From the NCBI GenBank assembly GCA_037127255.1, contig JBANSL010000013.1:13598688-13662687 (forward strand): a stretch of DNA of 64,000 nt, given 5' to 3'. Under the pieces are notes generated by a model, which was not told the DNA's origin, did no database searches, and saw nothing but the letters and a program-made list of their open reading frames with translations. Source of the DNA: Persicaria tinctoria (lineage: Eukaryota > Streptophyta > Magnoliopsida > Caryophyllales > Polygonaceae). The translations under genes were made by a program, and so were the position numbers. Below, one piece after another: positions 1 through 10,343 of this stretch. Numbering within the stretch: position 1 is the stretch's first letter; each line of letters starts with the position of its first letter.

Positions 1-130
1 AAACCCTAATGGGATTTGGTTCCAACTCAACCAAAACAATAAAATATATTAAGCCGGTAGTGAAATTTAATGTAACTGAGAGAGATTGTTTACTGTTTGT
101 TGAGTTTAATCGGGAGGATCCTTTAACTGT
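1..130. other. Unassigned sequence left of the Copia element
   Basis: No coding potential is visible here. The stretch does not match the Copia 3' LTR or the leader found further right, so the retroelement sequence begins abruptly at 131. The window starts here, so what lies upstream cannot be judged. Confidence 0.5.
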
Positions 131-280
131 CTTGATTTCCTGGCTCATTGTTGAGTTCTAGGGATAGGGAACGAGTGTAGGGCCTCGGGCTGACCTAAAA
201 GGCGACATCGCTGGTGCAGCACCCCCCCTGCACGACGTACCACACCCTTGTTTGCTAGATCTAGGTCTTCTGTGCTTGGA

Positions 281-390
281 GCTTGAGTGTTCGATTGCTT
301 GTGATTCTTCGTTTGATCTTTCGTTATCGCTTTAGATCTATTACGCTTCCGCTATCCAAAACCGATTTCTAGACGAATCTAGGTTTTACA
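281..390 (+). repeat. Remnant of the 5' LTR (last 110 bp)
   Basis: This segment matches 5932-6041, the end of the 3' LTR, and ends in the same TTTTACA just before the primer binding site. Only the distal end of the roughly 985-bp LTR is present. A duplicated leader segment stands where the rest should be. Confidence 0.9.
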
Positions 391-393
391 ACG

Positions 394-405
394 TGGTATC
401 AGAGC
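394..405 (+). other. Primer binding site (initiator tRNA-Met)
   Basis: TGGTATCAGAGC, four bases after the LTR end, is the standard plant retrotransposon primer site. It is complementary to the 3' end of initiator methionine tRNA and is where minus-strand synthesis starts. Confidence 0.92.
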
Positions 406-733
406 TTGGTTGTCGCGTTCTTGATTTCCTGGCTCATTGTTGAGTTCTAGGGATAGGGAACGGGTGTAGGGCCTCGGGCTAACCTAAAAGGCGACATCGC
501 TGGTGCAGCACCCCCCCTGCACGACGTACCACACCCTTGTTTGCTAGATCTAGGTCTTCTGTGCTTGGATCTTGTGTTTTGAGTGCTTCTGATCTTCAAG
601 TTTTCTTGTTTTTGTGCTTGGCTTGATAGGATCTCTAGTTGCACTGTTAGATTCATGTTTTCTTGAATCACTTTTGTGCTCTTTAAGTCATTTACTAACT
701 GTTTAGTTGTTCTACAGGTACAATAATACAACT

Positions 734-3700
734 ATGGGTGATAAAGGCACTTACCTGAAGCCTTTCAATGGCCACACAGACTTTGCTATGTGGCAGTTGA
801 AGATGAAGGCTATTCTGATCAAGGAAAAGTGTTGGGTTGCTGTAACCAACAAGTTTCTAGAAGGGACATCAAAGGACAAAATCTTTGAAACTGATCAACA
901 GGCTCATAGTGAAGTGATGCTTCGCTTAAGTGACGAAGTTGCTAGACAGGTATTAAATTTTGACACTGCTGAAAAGCTTTGGGAAGGTCTTGAAGGTTTG
1001 TACTTGGTAAAATCTCTCCCTTCTCGTGTTAATTTGTTTAATAAGCTGTTTAATTTCAAAATGGATGTTTCCTGTCCCTTGTCTGATAATCTTGATAAAT
1101 TTCTGACTATTCTTCAAGATTTGCAAAGATGTGGTGATAAAGTTGAGGAAACTCAGCAATGTGTTTTGTTGTTAAATTCTTTTCCTGCTCAATTTGATAC
1201 TTTTAAAGATGTTGTGCAATACAGTACTGATAAACTGGAAAAGAAAATTATTCTTGAGTCCATTATTCAGAAAAATGATGCTTTAAAGGTCTTTAAAAAC
1301 AAATATGAGCTTAAAAATGACCATAAACCTGACAATAAGAATGAGGTTCTTGTTACTAGAGGTAGGTTTAAAGGCAATAAGAATAATAACAACAATAACA
1401 ACAATAAACCACCTCAAAAAGATTCCAGTAAAACTGAAAATCATCAAAGTGGTAAACCTGATAAATCTCACCTTATGTGTTCTTACTGCTCTAAATCTGG
1501 TCACATTGAGAAACATTGCTTTAAGAGGAAGAAAGATGAAAGGCTTGCTGGTAAAAAGCCTAATGTCTCTGCTGTGCTTGAATCTCATCCTTATTATACT
1601 CATGAAGTGCTTGCTTTGTTAAATTCTGGTGACTCCAATGCTTGGATTTTAGATTCTGGATGTACTATGCATGCTACCTTCCACAAGTCTTGGTTTTCTA
1701 ACCTTAAATGCTATGATGTTGGTACTGTCATGCTAGGTGATCATTCTGTGCTTAAAATAAAAGGTGTTGGTTCAGTTGCTTTAAGAATGTTTGACAATGT
1801 TGTTAGAGTTATAAAGGATGTTAAATGGGTGTCTGGTTTAAGAAGAAACTTATTGTCTGAAAGTGCTCTTAAGGAATTAAAATATGATGTGTACAGTTCT
1901 GATGGTGTGAGGATTGTTACTAAGGATAGTAAACCTGTGATTAAATGCTTAAGAAAAGCTGGATTATATGAACTGATTGCTACTCCTATTGGGAATTCCT
2001 CTGCTACTGCTTTTACTGCCATTGATAAGCCTATGTCTATGCATGATTCTATGTTATGGCATGTTAGGTTAGGTCATATTGGTAATAAAGGCCTTGAGAA
2101 CTTGTATAAATCTGGAGTTATTCCTGCTAAACCATGTTCCATTGAATTATGTGAAAACTGTGTTTTAGGTAAGCATACTAGAAAAAGTTTCAAATCATCT
2201 GCATTTGTTTCAACTGCTCCTTTGGATTATGTTCATTCTGATCTATGGGGCCCTGCCCAAATATCTACTGTTGGTTTGAAAAGATATTTTATGTCCTTGA
2301 TTGACCATTATAGTAGAAAAGTTTGGGTGTTTCTGTTGAAAAGTAAAGATGAGGCTTTTGGAACTTTTAAACATTGGAAATCCATGGTTGAAAAGGAAAC
2401 TGGCGTATTTGTTAAGTGCTTAAAAACTGACAATGGTCTTGAGTTTTGTAATTCCTTGTTTGATGCTTATTGTAAACATAATGGTATTAAAAGGCACTTG
2501 ACAATTCCTGGAACTCCCCAGCAGAATGGTACTGCTGAGAGGATGAACATGACTCTTCTTGAAAAGGCTAGATGCGTGCTTATTTCCTCTGGTTTAAAGC
2601 ATTCTTTGTGGGGTGAAGCTGTTATGACTGCTGCATATTTGATAAATAGAACCCCTTCCTCTGTGATTGATTTTAAGACTCCTTATGAACTGTGGTATAA
2701 AAGAAAACCTCACCTTGATCATCTTAAACCTTTTGGTTGCACTGTATATTCATACATTAACCAAGGTAAGTTGAATCCCAGGTCACAAAAGTGTGCCCTA
2801 TTGGGATATCCTCAAGGTGTTAAAGGTTATAAATTGTTACTTGTTCAACCTGGAGCTTATAAAACTATTGTGAGTAGGAATGTTATTTTTAATGAGAATG
2901 AATTTCACTTTAAAACGACTTCTGTTCCTATTGTTCATGATACTAACCTGCAGGAACACAATGATGATCAATTCTATGTTCCTAAGAACATTGAATCTGA
3001 CTATGATGATGAGTTTGATACTGGTTATTCTCCCTCCCCTCCTCTTACTCTCTCTTCTGTTTCTACCCCTTCTGATTCTGTGGTTGTGCAACCTCACCAA
3101 TTGGGTGGGGAAGCTAATGAACCTGTTATTGAACCTGCTGTTTTGCCTTCCTCTTCTGTTTCTCCTATTTTTGTGGATGAGGATATTATTGTTGAGTCTG
3201 TGCCTGCTTCTGGTTCTGGTTCCTCTAGTTCTTCAGTTGCTGAAAGACATGATCTCACTAATTGGCAGTTGACTAGGGATAGGAGTCCTAGGACTGTCAT
3301 TCCAAATAAAAGGTTCATAAATAACATTGTTGAGTTTGCTTGCCTTGTTTCTGATGTGGTTAAATCTTTTACACCTGAAACTTATGAACAAGCTTTAAAG
3401 TGTGCTCACTATAAGAATTGGAAAAAGGCTATGGATGAAGAGATTGAGTCTATGAGGGTTAACCAAACCTGGTCTTTAGTTGTTAAACCTGAAAATGCAA
3501 GACTTATTGATTGCAAATGGATTTTTAAACTTAAAGATGATGTGTCTAAATCTGATCCACCTAGATATAAAGCCAGGCTTGTTGCTAAAGGCTTCACCCA
3601 AAGAGAGGGTGAAGACTATAATGAAATCTTTGCTCCTGTGGTTAAGTATAAGACTCTTAGACTCTTACTTGCTATGACTGCTGTGCATGATTTTGAACTT

Positions 3701-4948
3701 GAGCAAATGGATGTTAAAACTGCTTTCTTGCATGGTGATTTGGATGAGACTATATACATGAGACAGCCTAAGGGCTTTGTTGATTCTGTGCATCCTAACT
3801 ATGCTTGCCTGCTGAATAAATCTATCTATGGTCTTAAACAGTCTCCTAGACAATGGAACATTAAGTTTGATAGATGTATGAGATTCAGTTTAGGGTTTAA
3901 GAGAAGTAAGTTTGATACATGCTTGTATTTTAAAGGTGTTAAAAGACATGGTCCTGCTGCTTATGTGCTTTTATATGTTGATGATATTCTTTTGATTTCT
4001 AAATCTAAAGATTGCATCTTAGATATTAAAAAGAACTTGCAGAAGCATTTTGACATGAAAGATTTGGGTGTTGCTAAGAAAATTTTAGGAATGTCCATTC
4101 TTAGAGATAGAAAGCATAAAAAGTTATGGTTGCATCAATGTGATTACATTCATAAGGTGCTTGATAGATTTCATATTTCTGGTGACAAAGTGAATAACAT
4201 TCTTTTAGGTCCTCATCTTGATTTGACTAAGTCTAAAGATGTCTTGTCTGCTATTGAGATGAAAAATATGAAGTCTATACCATATGATGCTGCTGTTGGG
4301 TCTGTTATGTACTCTATGATCTATACTAGGCCTGATCTGGCATTTGCTATCAGTACTCTAAGTAGATTTATGTCTAATCCTTCTGAGAAGCACTGGTTAT
4401 CCATGAAATACTTGTTGAAATACTTACTTGGCTCTGTTAATCTGTCATTGTTGTATTCTGAGCATACTTCTGCATCTGAATTACATGGCTTTGTTGATGC
4501 TGACTATGCTAGTAACAAGGACACTAGGAAATCTATTACTTCCTATGTTTATACATGGGCAGGTAATTGTATTTCTTGGAAGTCCCAACAACAGCCTATA
4601 GTTGTATTATCTTCCACTGAAGCTGAATACATTGCAGCAACAGAGGCCTGTAAAGAAGCTATCTGGCTGCAGGGTATTTTGAAAGAAGTGGAATTAAAGC
4701 ATTATACATCTGTGCTGCATATAGATAGCCAAAGTGCTCTATATTTGTGTAGAGATCCCATGTACCATGAGCGTACTAAACATATTGATGTTAGATACCA
4801 TTTCATTCGTGAAAAAGTTGAAGATAACATCATTCATGTTAAGAAAATTGATGGTAGACTTAATCCTGCAGATTTTGGCACTAAAATTGCCCCTCATGAT
4901 AAATTTGTGTTTTGCAGGAACTTCCTCCACTTGGAGGAACTTGAGTGA
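734..4948 (+). CDS. Copia gag-pol polyprotein, full length and uninterrupted
   Basis: This single ORF of about 1404 codons encodes capsid and enzymes for reverse transcription and integration. The start chosen is ATG 734 (MGDKGTYLKPFNG), which fits the usual N-terminus of Copia gag; an upstream ATG at 707 is in frame but lies in what looks like a splice-acceptor-like leader. Domains in order, with residues counted from 734: UBN2-type gag; CCHC zinc knuckle CSYCSKSGHIEKHC from about 249; aspartic protease with DSG at about 307; gag-pre-integrase HVRLGH; integrase D503, D566 and E602, giving the expected D-35-E spacing; reverse transcriptase YVDD from about 1081; RNase H with DADYA at about 1255 and SSTEAEY. 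A run of eight asparagines encoded by AAT/AAC lies before the zinc knuckle. No frameshift or stop is present, so the enzyme could still be produced if transcribed. Confidence 0.95.
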   Translation: MGDKGTYLKPFNGHTDFAMWQLKMKAILIKEKCWVAVTNKFLEGTSKDKIFETDQQAHSEVMLRLSDEVARQVLNFDTAEKLWEGLEGLYLVKSLPSRVNLFNKLFNFKMDVSCPLSDNLDKFLTILQDLQRCGDKVEETQQCVLLLNSFPAQFDTFKDVVQYSTDKLEKKIILESIIQKNDALKVFKNKYELKNDHKPDNKNEVLVTRGRFKGNKNNNNNNNNKPPQKDSSKTENHQSGKPDKSHLMCSYCSKSGHIEKHCFKRKKDERLAGKKPNVSAVLESHPYYTHEVLALLNSGDSNAWILDSGCTMHATFHKSWFSNLKCYDVGTVMLGDHSVLKIKGVGSVALRMFDNVVRVIKDVKWVSGLRRNLLSESALKELKYDVYSSDGVRIVTKDSKPVIKCLRKAGLYELIATPIGNSSATAFTAIDKPMSMHDSMLWHVRLGHIGNKGLENLYKSGVIPAKPCSIELCENCVLGKHTRKSFKSSAFVSTAPLDYVHSDLWGPAQISTVGLKRYFMSLIDHYSRKVWVFLLKSKDEAFGTFKHWKSMVEKETGVFVKCLKTDNGLEFCNSLFDAYCKHNGIKRHLTIPGTPQQNGTAERMNMTLLEKARCVLISSGLKHSLWGEAVMTAAYLINRTPSSVIDFKTPYELWYKRKPHLDHLKPFGCTVYSYINQGKLNPRSQKCALLGYPQGVKGYKLLLVQPGAYKTIVSRNVIFNENEFHFKTTSVPIVHDTNLQEHNDDQFYVPKNIESDYDDEFDTGYSPSPPLTLSSVSTPSDSVVVQPHQLGGEANEPVIEPAVLPSSSVSPIFVDEDIIVESVPASGSGSSSSSVAERHDLTNWQLTRDRSPRTVIPNKRFINNIVEFACLVSDVVKSFTPETYEQALKCAHYKNWKKAMDEEIESMRVNQTWSLVVKPENARLIDCKWIFKLKDDVSKSDPPRYKARLVAKGFTQREGEDYNEIFAPVVKYKTLRLLLAMTAVHDFELEQMDVKTAFLHGDLDETIYMRQPKGFVDSVHPNYACLLNKSIYGLKQSPRQWNIKFDRCMRFSLGFKRSKFDTCLYFKGVKRHGPAAYVLLYVDDILLISKSKDCILDIKKNLQKHFDMKDLGVAKKILGMSILRDRKHKKLWLHQCDYIHKVLDRFHISGDKVNNILLGPHLDLTKSKDVLSAIEMKNMKSIPYDAAVGSVMYSMIYTRPDLAFAISTLSRFMSNPSEKHWLSMKYLLKYLLGSVNLSLLYSEHTSASELHGFVDADYASNKDTRKSITSYVYTWAGNCISWKSQQQPIVVLSSTEAEYIAATEACKEAIWLQGILKEVELKHYTSVLHIDSQSALYLCRDPMYHERTKHIDVRYHFIREKVEDNIIHVKKIDGRLNPADFGTKIAPHDKFVFCRNFLHLEELE

Positions 4949-5040
4949 TCTCTGTGTGTGATGTATGCTTGGGCTGAGGACGGACCTGGCCATGAAGAAT
5001 CCACTTACATGTTGAGTCTGAGTCTGCCCAGTGCAAGACT

Positions 5041-5056
5041 TAGAAAAGTAGAGGGG
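5041..5056 (+). other. Polypurine tract
   Basis: The purine-rich AAAAGTAGAGGGG directly precedes the TG that opens the 3' LTR. It is the expected primer for plus-strand synthesis. Confidence 0.85.
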
Positions 5057-6041
5057 TGTTTGTAATGATATGTGTTTACTTTCCTAAGTTTTCCTTTGGC
5101 ATGTAATATTGTTTTATATGTTTGTTTGGACATGTATCTGTGTATGATGTTTATACAGGTATATTATAGTATATATTATACATATATGTTGCACTATAGT
5201 TATACGTCTCGACTGAGTCGTATTGAGCCTTTTATAGGCTTGATCCTCTAACGAGACTATACTATAACGGGGTTAAACATATATATGTATAAACTATACT
5301 ATATACATATATCTTGTATAAGGTATGATGGAAGAAGTGAACTCACCTGGTATTGGGCTTTAGCCCATTACTCGGCCCATGGATCTTGAAGCTCGGATGA
5401 GCTGGTAGCCCAGAGACGCAGAGCCTAACCCTACCTCTCTTCATGTGGAGCGCTGCGTTTTGGTGTTGGCTGTTGACCTAGCTATAAAGTGTCGCTTCCT
5501 CTTGAGAGCTGGACACACTTCAGCTTCTATCTTCTCTCTCCTCACAAACGCTCTCTTTTCTCCGATTAGGGTTTCTAGGGTTTGGAGCTTTCTCTCCTTC
5601 TATTGCCGTCGGTTCTTGAGCGATCGGAGAAGAAAGGTTGTTGGTGGCTTCTCTGGAAGGTGGATCGAGCTCCGGTGTCCTCCTGGGTGGCCGCTCTCCT
5701 CGTCTTCTGAGATCTCGGGTTCTAGAGATCGATTTCTCTATCGATCTTCTGGTTTTATCTCATACAGGGGGATTTCTTCTTCTTCCTTGTACCTCTGATT
5801 CACATGCATGTTAGATTAGGGTTGCTTGCTTTCATTGCTTGTATCATCCCTTGTACGAACTCTCTTATAGTGGATTCGGCCAACTCTTGAGGCCCCGTGG
5901 ATGTAGGTTTTATACCGAACCACGTAAAACTGCTTGAGTGTTCGATTGCTTGTGATTCTTCGTTTGACCTTTCGTTATCACTTTAGATCTATTACGCTTC
6001 CGCTATCCAAAACCGATTTCTAGACGAATCTAGGTTTTACA
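5057..6041 (+). repeat. Copia 3' LTR, 985 bp
   Basis: It starts TGTTTGTAATG and ends TTTTACA, the TG...CA form of an LTR. The first third is rich in ATAT and holds an inverted repeat around 5200-5260 (GTCTCG against CGAGAC). A TATA-like box at 5482 is followed by a pyrimidine-rich, leader-like stretch. Open frames across 5445-5798 are not conserved coding sequence that I recognise. Confidence 0.9.
5482..5489 (+). promoter_or_regulatory. Putative TATA box of the LTR promoter
   Basis: CTATAAAG lies in the middle of the LTR, upstream of a CT-rich stretch typical of plant transcript starts. Transcription would begin about 30 bp downstream, defining the U3/R border. The assignment rests on motif and position only. 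Confidence 0.5.
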
Positions 6042-6098
6042 AACTGCACAAAGCCAGAAAGCCTGTTGATTTTTCAAGCCCCCTAAAGGGGTGGTTAG

Positions 6099-6774
6099 TA
6101 GGGGTGGACATGAAACAGGACGGGATTAGGTAATCCCGCGTACGTATTTTTTGCAGAATGGGATCGGGACGGGATTGAATTTTTTTTTTAAATCCCGCCG
6201 GGTCTTATCCCTCTCGGGACGGGACGGGACAGGGCGGGATTTGTCCCTCGTAAATAAAATATTAAAATACAATCCAAAAATAACTAGTAAAAAGTTACAA
6301 ATGAGGTGCAAATTGCGTAATTGTGTCATTAAAAAAACACAGTAGCTATGGACCAAAAAAAAAAAACCACAGTAGCTAACCTCACATAAAACAAAGCATT
6401 ACAAATATGAAATCTCATTGCAAAGATAGCCCATTACAAGTAAAGAGAGAAAATACAATAGCACTCTACTAGTCTATTGGTTTCTAATACGCAGTATATT
6501 TTAATTTTTAATTTTGGGTTTAACTAAATGTTACGGAGTAATATATAATATAAATATATTCTTATATATATATATATAATTATATATATTTTATTAATTT
6601 TAATATAATTATATATATATATATATGCGGGACATGACGGGATTTGCGGGATTCGAACTCTCCGTTCTGCGTAATTTTTGGGGGACGGGATTTAAAAAAA
6701 AAAATCTAAATCCCACCCGGATCGGAACGGGATGCGGAACGGGATGGGATTTACGGGATTTGTGCCCACCCCTA
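6099..6774. mobile_element. hAT-like non-autonomous element, 676 bp, family A
   Basis: The element opens with TAGGGGTGGACA and closes with TGCCCACCCCTA, imperfect terminal inverted repeats. It is flanked by the perfect 8-bp duplication GTGGTTAG at 6091-6098 and 6775-6782, the TSD length of hAT elements. Inside both ends are repeats of a CGGGA/CGGGAC unit, and the centre is AT-rich with (TA)n tracts. Open frames across it are low-complexity by-products. A second copy of the same family lies at 54746-55528. Confidence 0.88.
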
Positions 6775-6916
6775 GTGGTTAGCATCTCCCATAGGGAGGG
6801 TTTTTTGCTCAAAGAGAAAGATGTATGATGATCATCTTTAACCAGGATAGTTGACATTAGTATCATAACGTACTCTTTTTTTTTTGTCATTTTTCTCTCA
6901 TCTAGCTCATTATAAT

Positions 6917-7349
6917 TAGACCTGGGCAAACGCGGGTCGGTCCGCTTGGCCCGTCCCGCCCGCCCGCCAATATGGGCAGGTATGGACACGGGTAAAAGCC
7001 AATGCAGGCTGCTAAGCCCGGCCCGCGCCCGCAACGGGTATGGAATTGGGAAGACCAATATATCCGTTGCGGGCCGCTAGGCCCGTAACGAGTACCCGCT
7101 TTTTTATTGAAATTATAAAAATATATATTTTATGTTATATATATCTTTTTTTTTTCGAAATTACAATGCATATGAATATATTACTGTGTATTTTTATTAT
7201 GTATTTTTATCGGTATATATACATGTATTATAAAAATATATACTTACTAATATATAACATTGTATATATACATATGTTGCTGTGTATACAAATATATATA
7301 GAAGTGTTAAGTGTATATGTATGAATTAACAAAAAAAACAACAAAAACA

Positions 7350-7413
<64 letters not shown>

Positions 7414-7649
7414 CAGTGTATATAAACACATATAAATATATTAGTATATGTATATATACGGTGTATATATACGTACATATATTACTGCGGGTACCCGCGG
7501 GTAGCCCGCACCCGCAATCCTGGACGGGGTTGGACACGACATCCAACCCGTTAAACGGGCTTAGTCTGGCCTGCGTTCGCGACACCGGGATAAAATTTCG
7601 GGTAAAACCCGTCCCAAGCCCGGCCCGTACCCGCATTTGCCCGGATCTA
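6917..7649. mobile_element. hAT-like non-autonomous element, 733 bp, family B
   Basis: Ends TAGACCTGGGCAAACGCGGG and CCCGCATTTGCCCGGATCTA form inverted repeats of about 20 bp with a few mismatches. The 8-bp flanks ATTATAAT (6909-6916) and TTTTTAAT (7650-7657) agree at six of eight positions and could be a decayed TSD. The GC-rich ends contain CCCGCCCG and CCCGTACCCGC repeats. The centre is AT-rich with a long (TA)n tract. It carries no protein domain. Confidence 0.65.
7352..7411. repeat. (TA)n microsatellite, about 60 bp
   Basis: An uninterrupted alternating TA tract lies inside the family B hAT-like element. Length is likely polymorphic. It creates spurious Ile-Tyr reading frames on both strands. 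Confidence 0.95.
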
Positions 7650-7657
7650 TTTTTAAT

Positions 7658-8469
7658 ATTTAGTACTCTACAATTATGTTATTTGACATGAGTATTTTAT
7701 TTCACTTTTTACATCAAAATTGATTTTTAAAATTTTTGTCATAAGTAAAATTCAAACGGACTTACTACTAATATTTGATTTTTGATTGAGTAATATTCTA
7801 TGGTATTATACCATATTGATGAGTATTATATGCATATACTCGAACTCACTTTTTTTTTTTCGGGGTTATTTAAAAAATCTGATTTTTTCTTGCATTTTTT
7901 TACTCCAATTATTATGATACCCAAAATCATACTATATTACTTACAAAAACAAAAATCAATTTTATTTTTTTTTCAATGCAAAAACATCTTACTTTACACT
8001 TACAGTTTACAGAAACAAAAAGTGATATCTACCCGACAAGCAGCACACCATTTAAGGCCTTCTTTTTGTCGAGCCTTTTGTTTTGCATCCCTTCACAAGT
8101 TCTTCAGGCTGCCTCTTCGGCATGTCCTCCCAACTATTTCAAAAACTTAACAAAGCCACTTGCTTAATTTAGCGGCTCTAATTGCTCCATCAACAGCACT
8201 ATAACTTTAATATATCCCTTCTGTTTTTCGGATTACTTTGTCAGCTGATCTTTTACAGCACTATATCTTACATACCATAATGACTCGATTTCATCGGATC
8301 AATTGCATATCAATAACCATTCTGAACTAATTATCATCAACTAAATCTCTAAATATTTCAGAAACTGCAGGGAAGAGCTTTATATTTGGTGGCTTCCATG
8401 ACTTTGTCAACACAAACTTATCTTTGCAATCTATTCTTACTATCACAACAATTCTATCAATATCCATTT
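7658..8469. other. Intergenic AT-rich stretch without a recognised gene
   Basis: About 800 bp with many homopolymer T runs. The segment around 8030-8180 is less biased and has short open frames on both strands, but I recognise no domain and splice sites are not clear. Confidence 0.5.
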
Positions 8470-9158
8470 CAGGGGCGGAGCCAGGGGAGCAGGTGGGATC
8501 ACATGCCCCCTTCTCATTTGACGAACTACCTAAGCTTATTCTCATCGTTGATAGTTTCATTTTTGTATGTAATATGTCATAATTCGATATTTCAGTAAAA
8601 AATTATGGATGTTTAAAAATTGAAGGTATACTAATTACTTCAATTTTATTTCAATAGACTATAATGGTTTTATATCTTACTTAAATTAACATTCACGCAT
8701 TATAATTTATTTCAAGAGTTTCGAAACAAGAGGTTATAATAAGCATTTCAATAATTAGATAAAAAGTTACGCAAGTTTAAATTTTTTATATCTAGTTATA
8801 CATTATTATTTGTTAAGACTTAAGAGTGCAATGACTTACATATTCACTAGAGTTGTTATTCAAGATGAATGAGTCTAGTATATATTGCTTGATTATATTT
8901 AGCTTGTTTAGAAATGAGTCGAGCTTGAGTTGAGCATATATTTGGACTTGAGTTCATATTCGGTTTGTTTAGTAAATGATCAGGCTCGAGTTGAGTTTTT
9001 CAACTATTATGCAACCTTACTCGCTTATGACATAATAACTTCAAGATATTTTTGTAAAATTCACAAAATTCACGCTATTTGAACTTCGAGCAATGCTTTA
9101 AAGTGTACGTACATGAACAATAGTGCCCCCCTCCGAAAATTTTCTGGCTCCACCACTG
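8470..9158. mobile_element. hAT-like non-autonomous element, 689 bp, family C
   Basis: It opens with CAGGGGCGGAGCCAG and closes with CTGGCTCCACCACTG, inverted repeats matching at 13 of 15 positions. Flanks ATCCATTT (8462-8469) and ATCCATTA (9159-9166) agree at seven of eight positions, as expected for an aged 8-bp hAT TSD. The interior is AT-rich and non-coding. The terminal motif resembles that of the element at 18722-19255. Confidence 0.82.
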
Positions 9159-9452
9159 ATCCATTATGAATTTATGGGTTTTATTGTATCATTGTTCTTT
9201 TGCTCTTCTTTTTGCTGTCTCGCTTCTTGAAGCCACAAGCGTTTGCTGCTTACCCTCTGATGGTGCGCTCTGGTTGCCTCATCAAACCATAAAACAACCC
9301 AATCTAACCATAATAACAACTCAATCATGAAACTAAGTTACTAGAATGTTAGGGGACTAGCCAAGAGAAATATCTGGACCCAAATTAACGCCACCTGTAA
9401 ATCTGAAAATATCATTGTTCTAGCTCTAGCTGAAACTAAATTACAAAACCCC

Positions 9453-10079
9453 TTGAACAATTCAGTTTGGCGCCATGCTGGCTTTGACAACATGTTCTTC
9501 TGCCCTTATATTGGTCTTGTTGGCGATCTATGTTTACTATGGAAATCATCGCACCTTCAAAATGAGTCTTTTAATGTTATCTACTCAGACCACATAATCA
9601 TCCTTGTAAAATATACAAGCACAAAAAATGACTTGATCCTAAATATTCTATTCCTATACGCCCCTCCTCACGCATTTGACAAGGATGTCTTACGGGTTAA
9701 GGTATCCTCCATTCTGAACAACAATCCTACATCGACCCTCATAATGGGAGACCTCAACGATATTCTTCTACCTTCAGACAAGCAAGGGGGCACCCCCACT
9801 CTACCTAGCAGATTCCTCAGGCTTATAGAATTCTTAACAACTCATAACCTAATCGACCTACCAATCACTGACAACCCGTTTACATGGAGAAAGAAGCAGT
9901 TTGGCCCTGACAATACTTACGAGAAGCTCGATCATGTTCTAGTCCATCACAATGCTCTAAATTCATTTCCCAACATGACCGCAAAAAACCACCCTTCACA
10001 AACTCAGACCACTGCCAAATATCACTTAACCTACAAGTCGATCAAAAGCCAAGACTTCAACCTTTTCACTTCGAACTAG
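9453..10079 (+). pseudogene. LINE endonuclease domain fragment
   Basis: This open stretch of about 208 codons matches the exonuclease-endonuclease-phosphatase fold used by L1 elements to nick target DNA. Visible landmarks are the LCLLWKS block, the FLYAPP strand, MGDLNDILLPSDKQGG (the conserved GDxN catalytic segment), the DLPITDNPFTWRK motif and the terminal KLDHVLVHH, which holds the catalytic D and H region. It ends at a TAG at 10077 within the linker to the reverse transcriptase. It is a fragment of the broken LINE, not an independent gene. Confidence 0.85.
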
Positions 10080-10343
10080 CTTGGACTAAATTAAAAAACT
10101 ATAAGAATGCTGTAAAATAGGCATGGCGTCTAGACATTTTGGGATCTAACCATTTTTAAAATCACTAAACGTCTACAACAACTCAAAACGAAGAGTAAGA
10201 TCTGGAGTCAACATACTTTTGGCAACATTTTTCGCCAAATTACAACTGTTGAATCCGAACCCCAAACTATTCAACAAAAAATCCTTAATAATTATGATAA
10301 GAAACTAGAAAATAAACAACAACGTCTACTATTAAAACATTAT

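Larger units (their letters stand above)
131..569 (+). repeat. 150-bp leader segment duplicated on both sides of an LTR remnant
   Basis: Positions 131-280 and 420-569 are near-identical copies of about 150 bp that start CTTGATTTCCTGGCTC and end GTGCTTGGA. I see two mismatches between them. The right copy is in the normal place for a Copia 5' leader, after the primer binding site. The left copy lies before the LTR remnant at 281-390, giving the order leader, LTR end, primer site, leader. This is not a normal retroelement order. It implies illegitimate recombination, or template switching during reverse transcription, at the 5' end. Confidence 0.85.
281..6041 (+). mobile_element. Ty1/Copia LTR retrotransposon, 5' LTR mostly lost
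   Basis: The parts run in order: 110 bp of 5' LTR end (281-390), primer binding site (394-405), leader, one gag-pol ORF, polypurine tract (5041-5056) and complete 3' LTR (5057-6041). The domain order (gag, zinc knuckle, protease, integrase, reverse transcriptase, RNase H) is that of Ty1/Copia. The 110 bp of LTR shared between the two ends differ at two sites that I can see, which suggests recent insertion. No target-site duplication can be given because the true 5' end is missing. Without a complete 5' LTR the copy lacks a normal promoter and is probably not autonomous despite its intact ORF. Confidence 0.93.

Noticed and set aside
1283..3597. Minus- and plus-strand open frames within Copia gag-pol
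   Set aside because: They are alternative-frame shadows of the intact polyprotein.
5445..5798. Coding sequence in the Copia LTR
   Set aside because: It lies wholly within the LTR downstream of a TATA box. It is probably untranslated leader.
7307..7691. Long open frames over the TA tract
   Set aside because: Repeated Ile-Tyr codons come from the (TA)n microsatellite. The same applies at 46002-46254.
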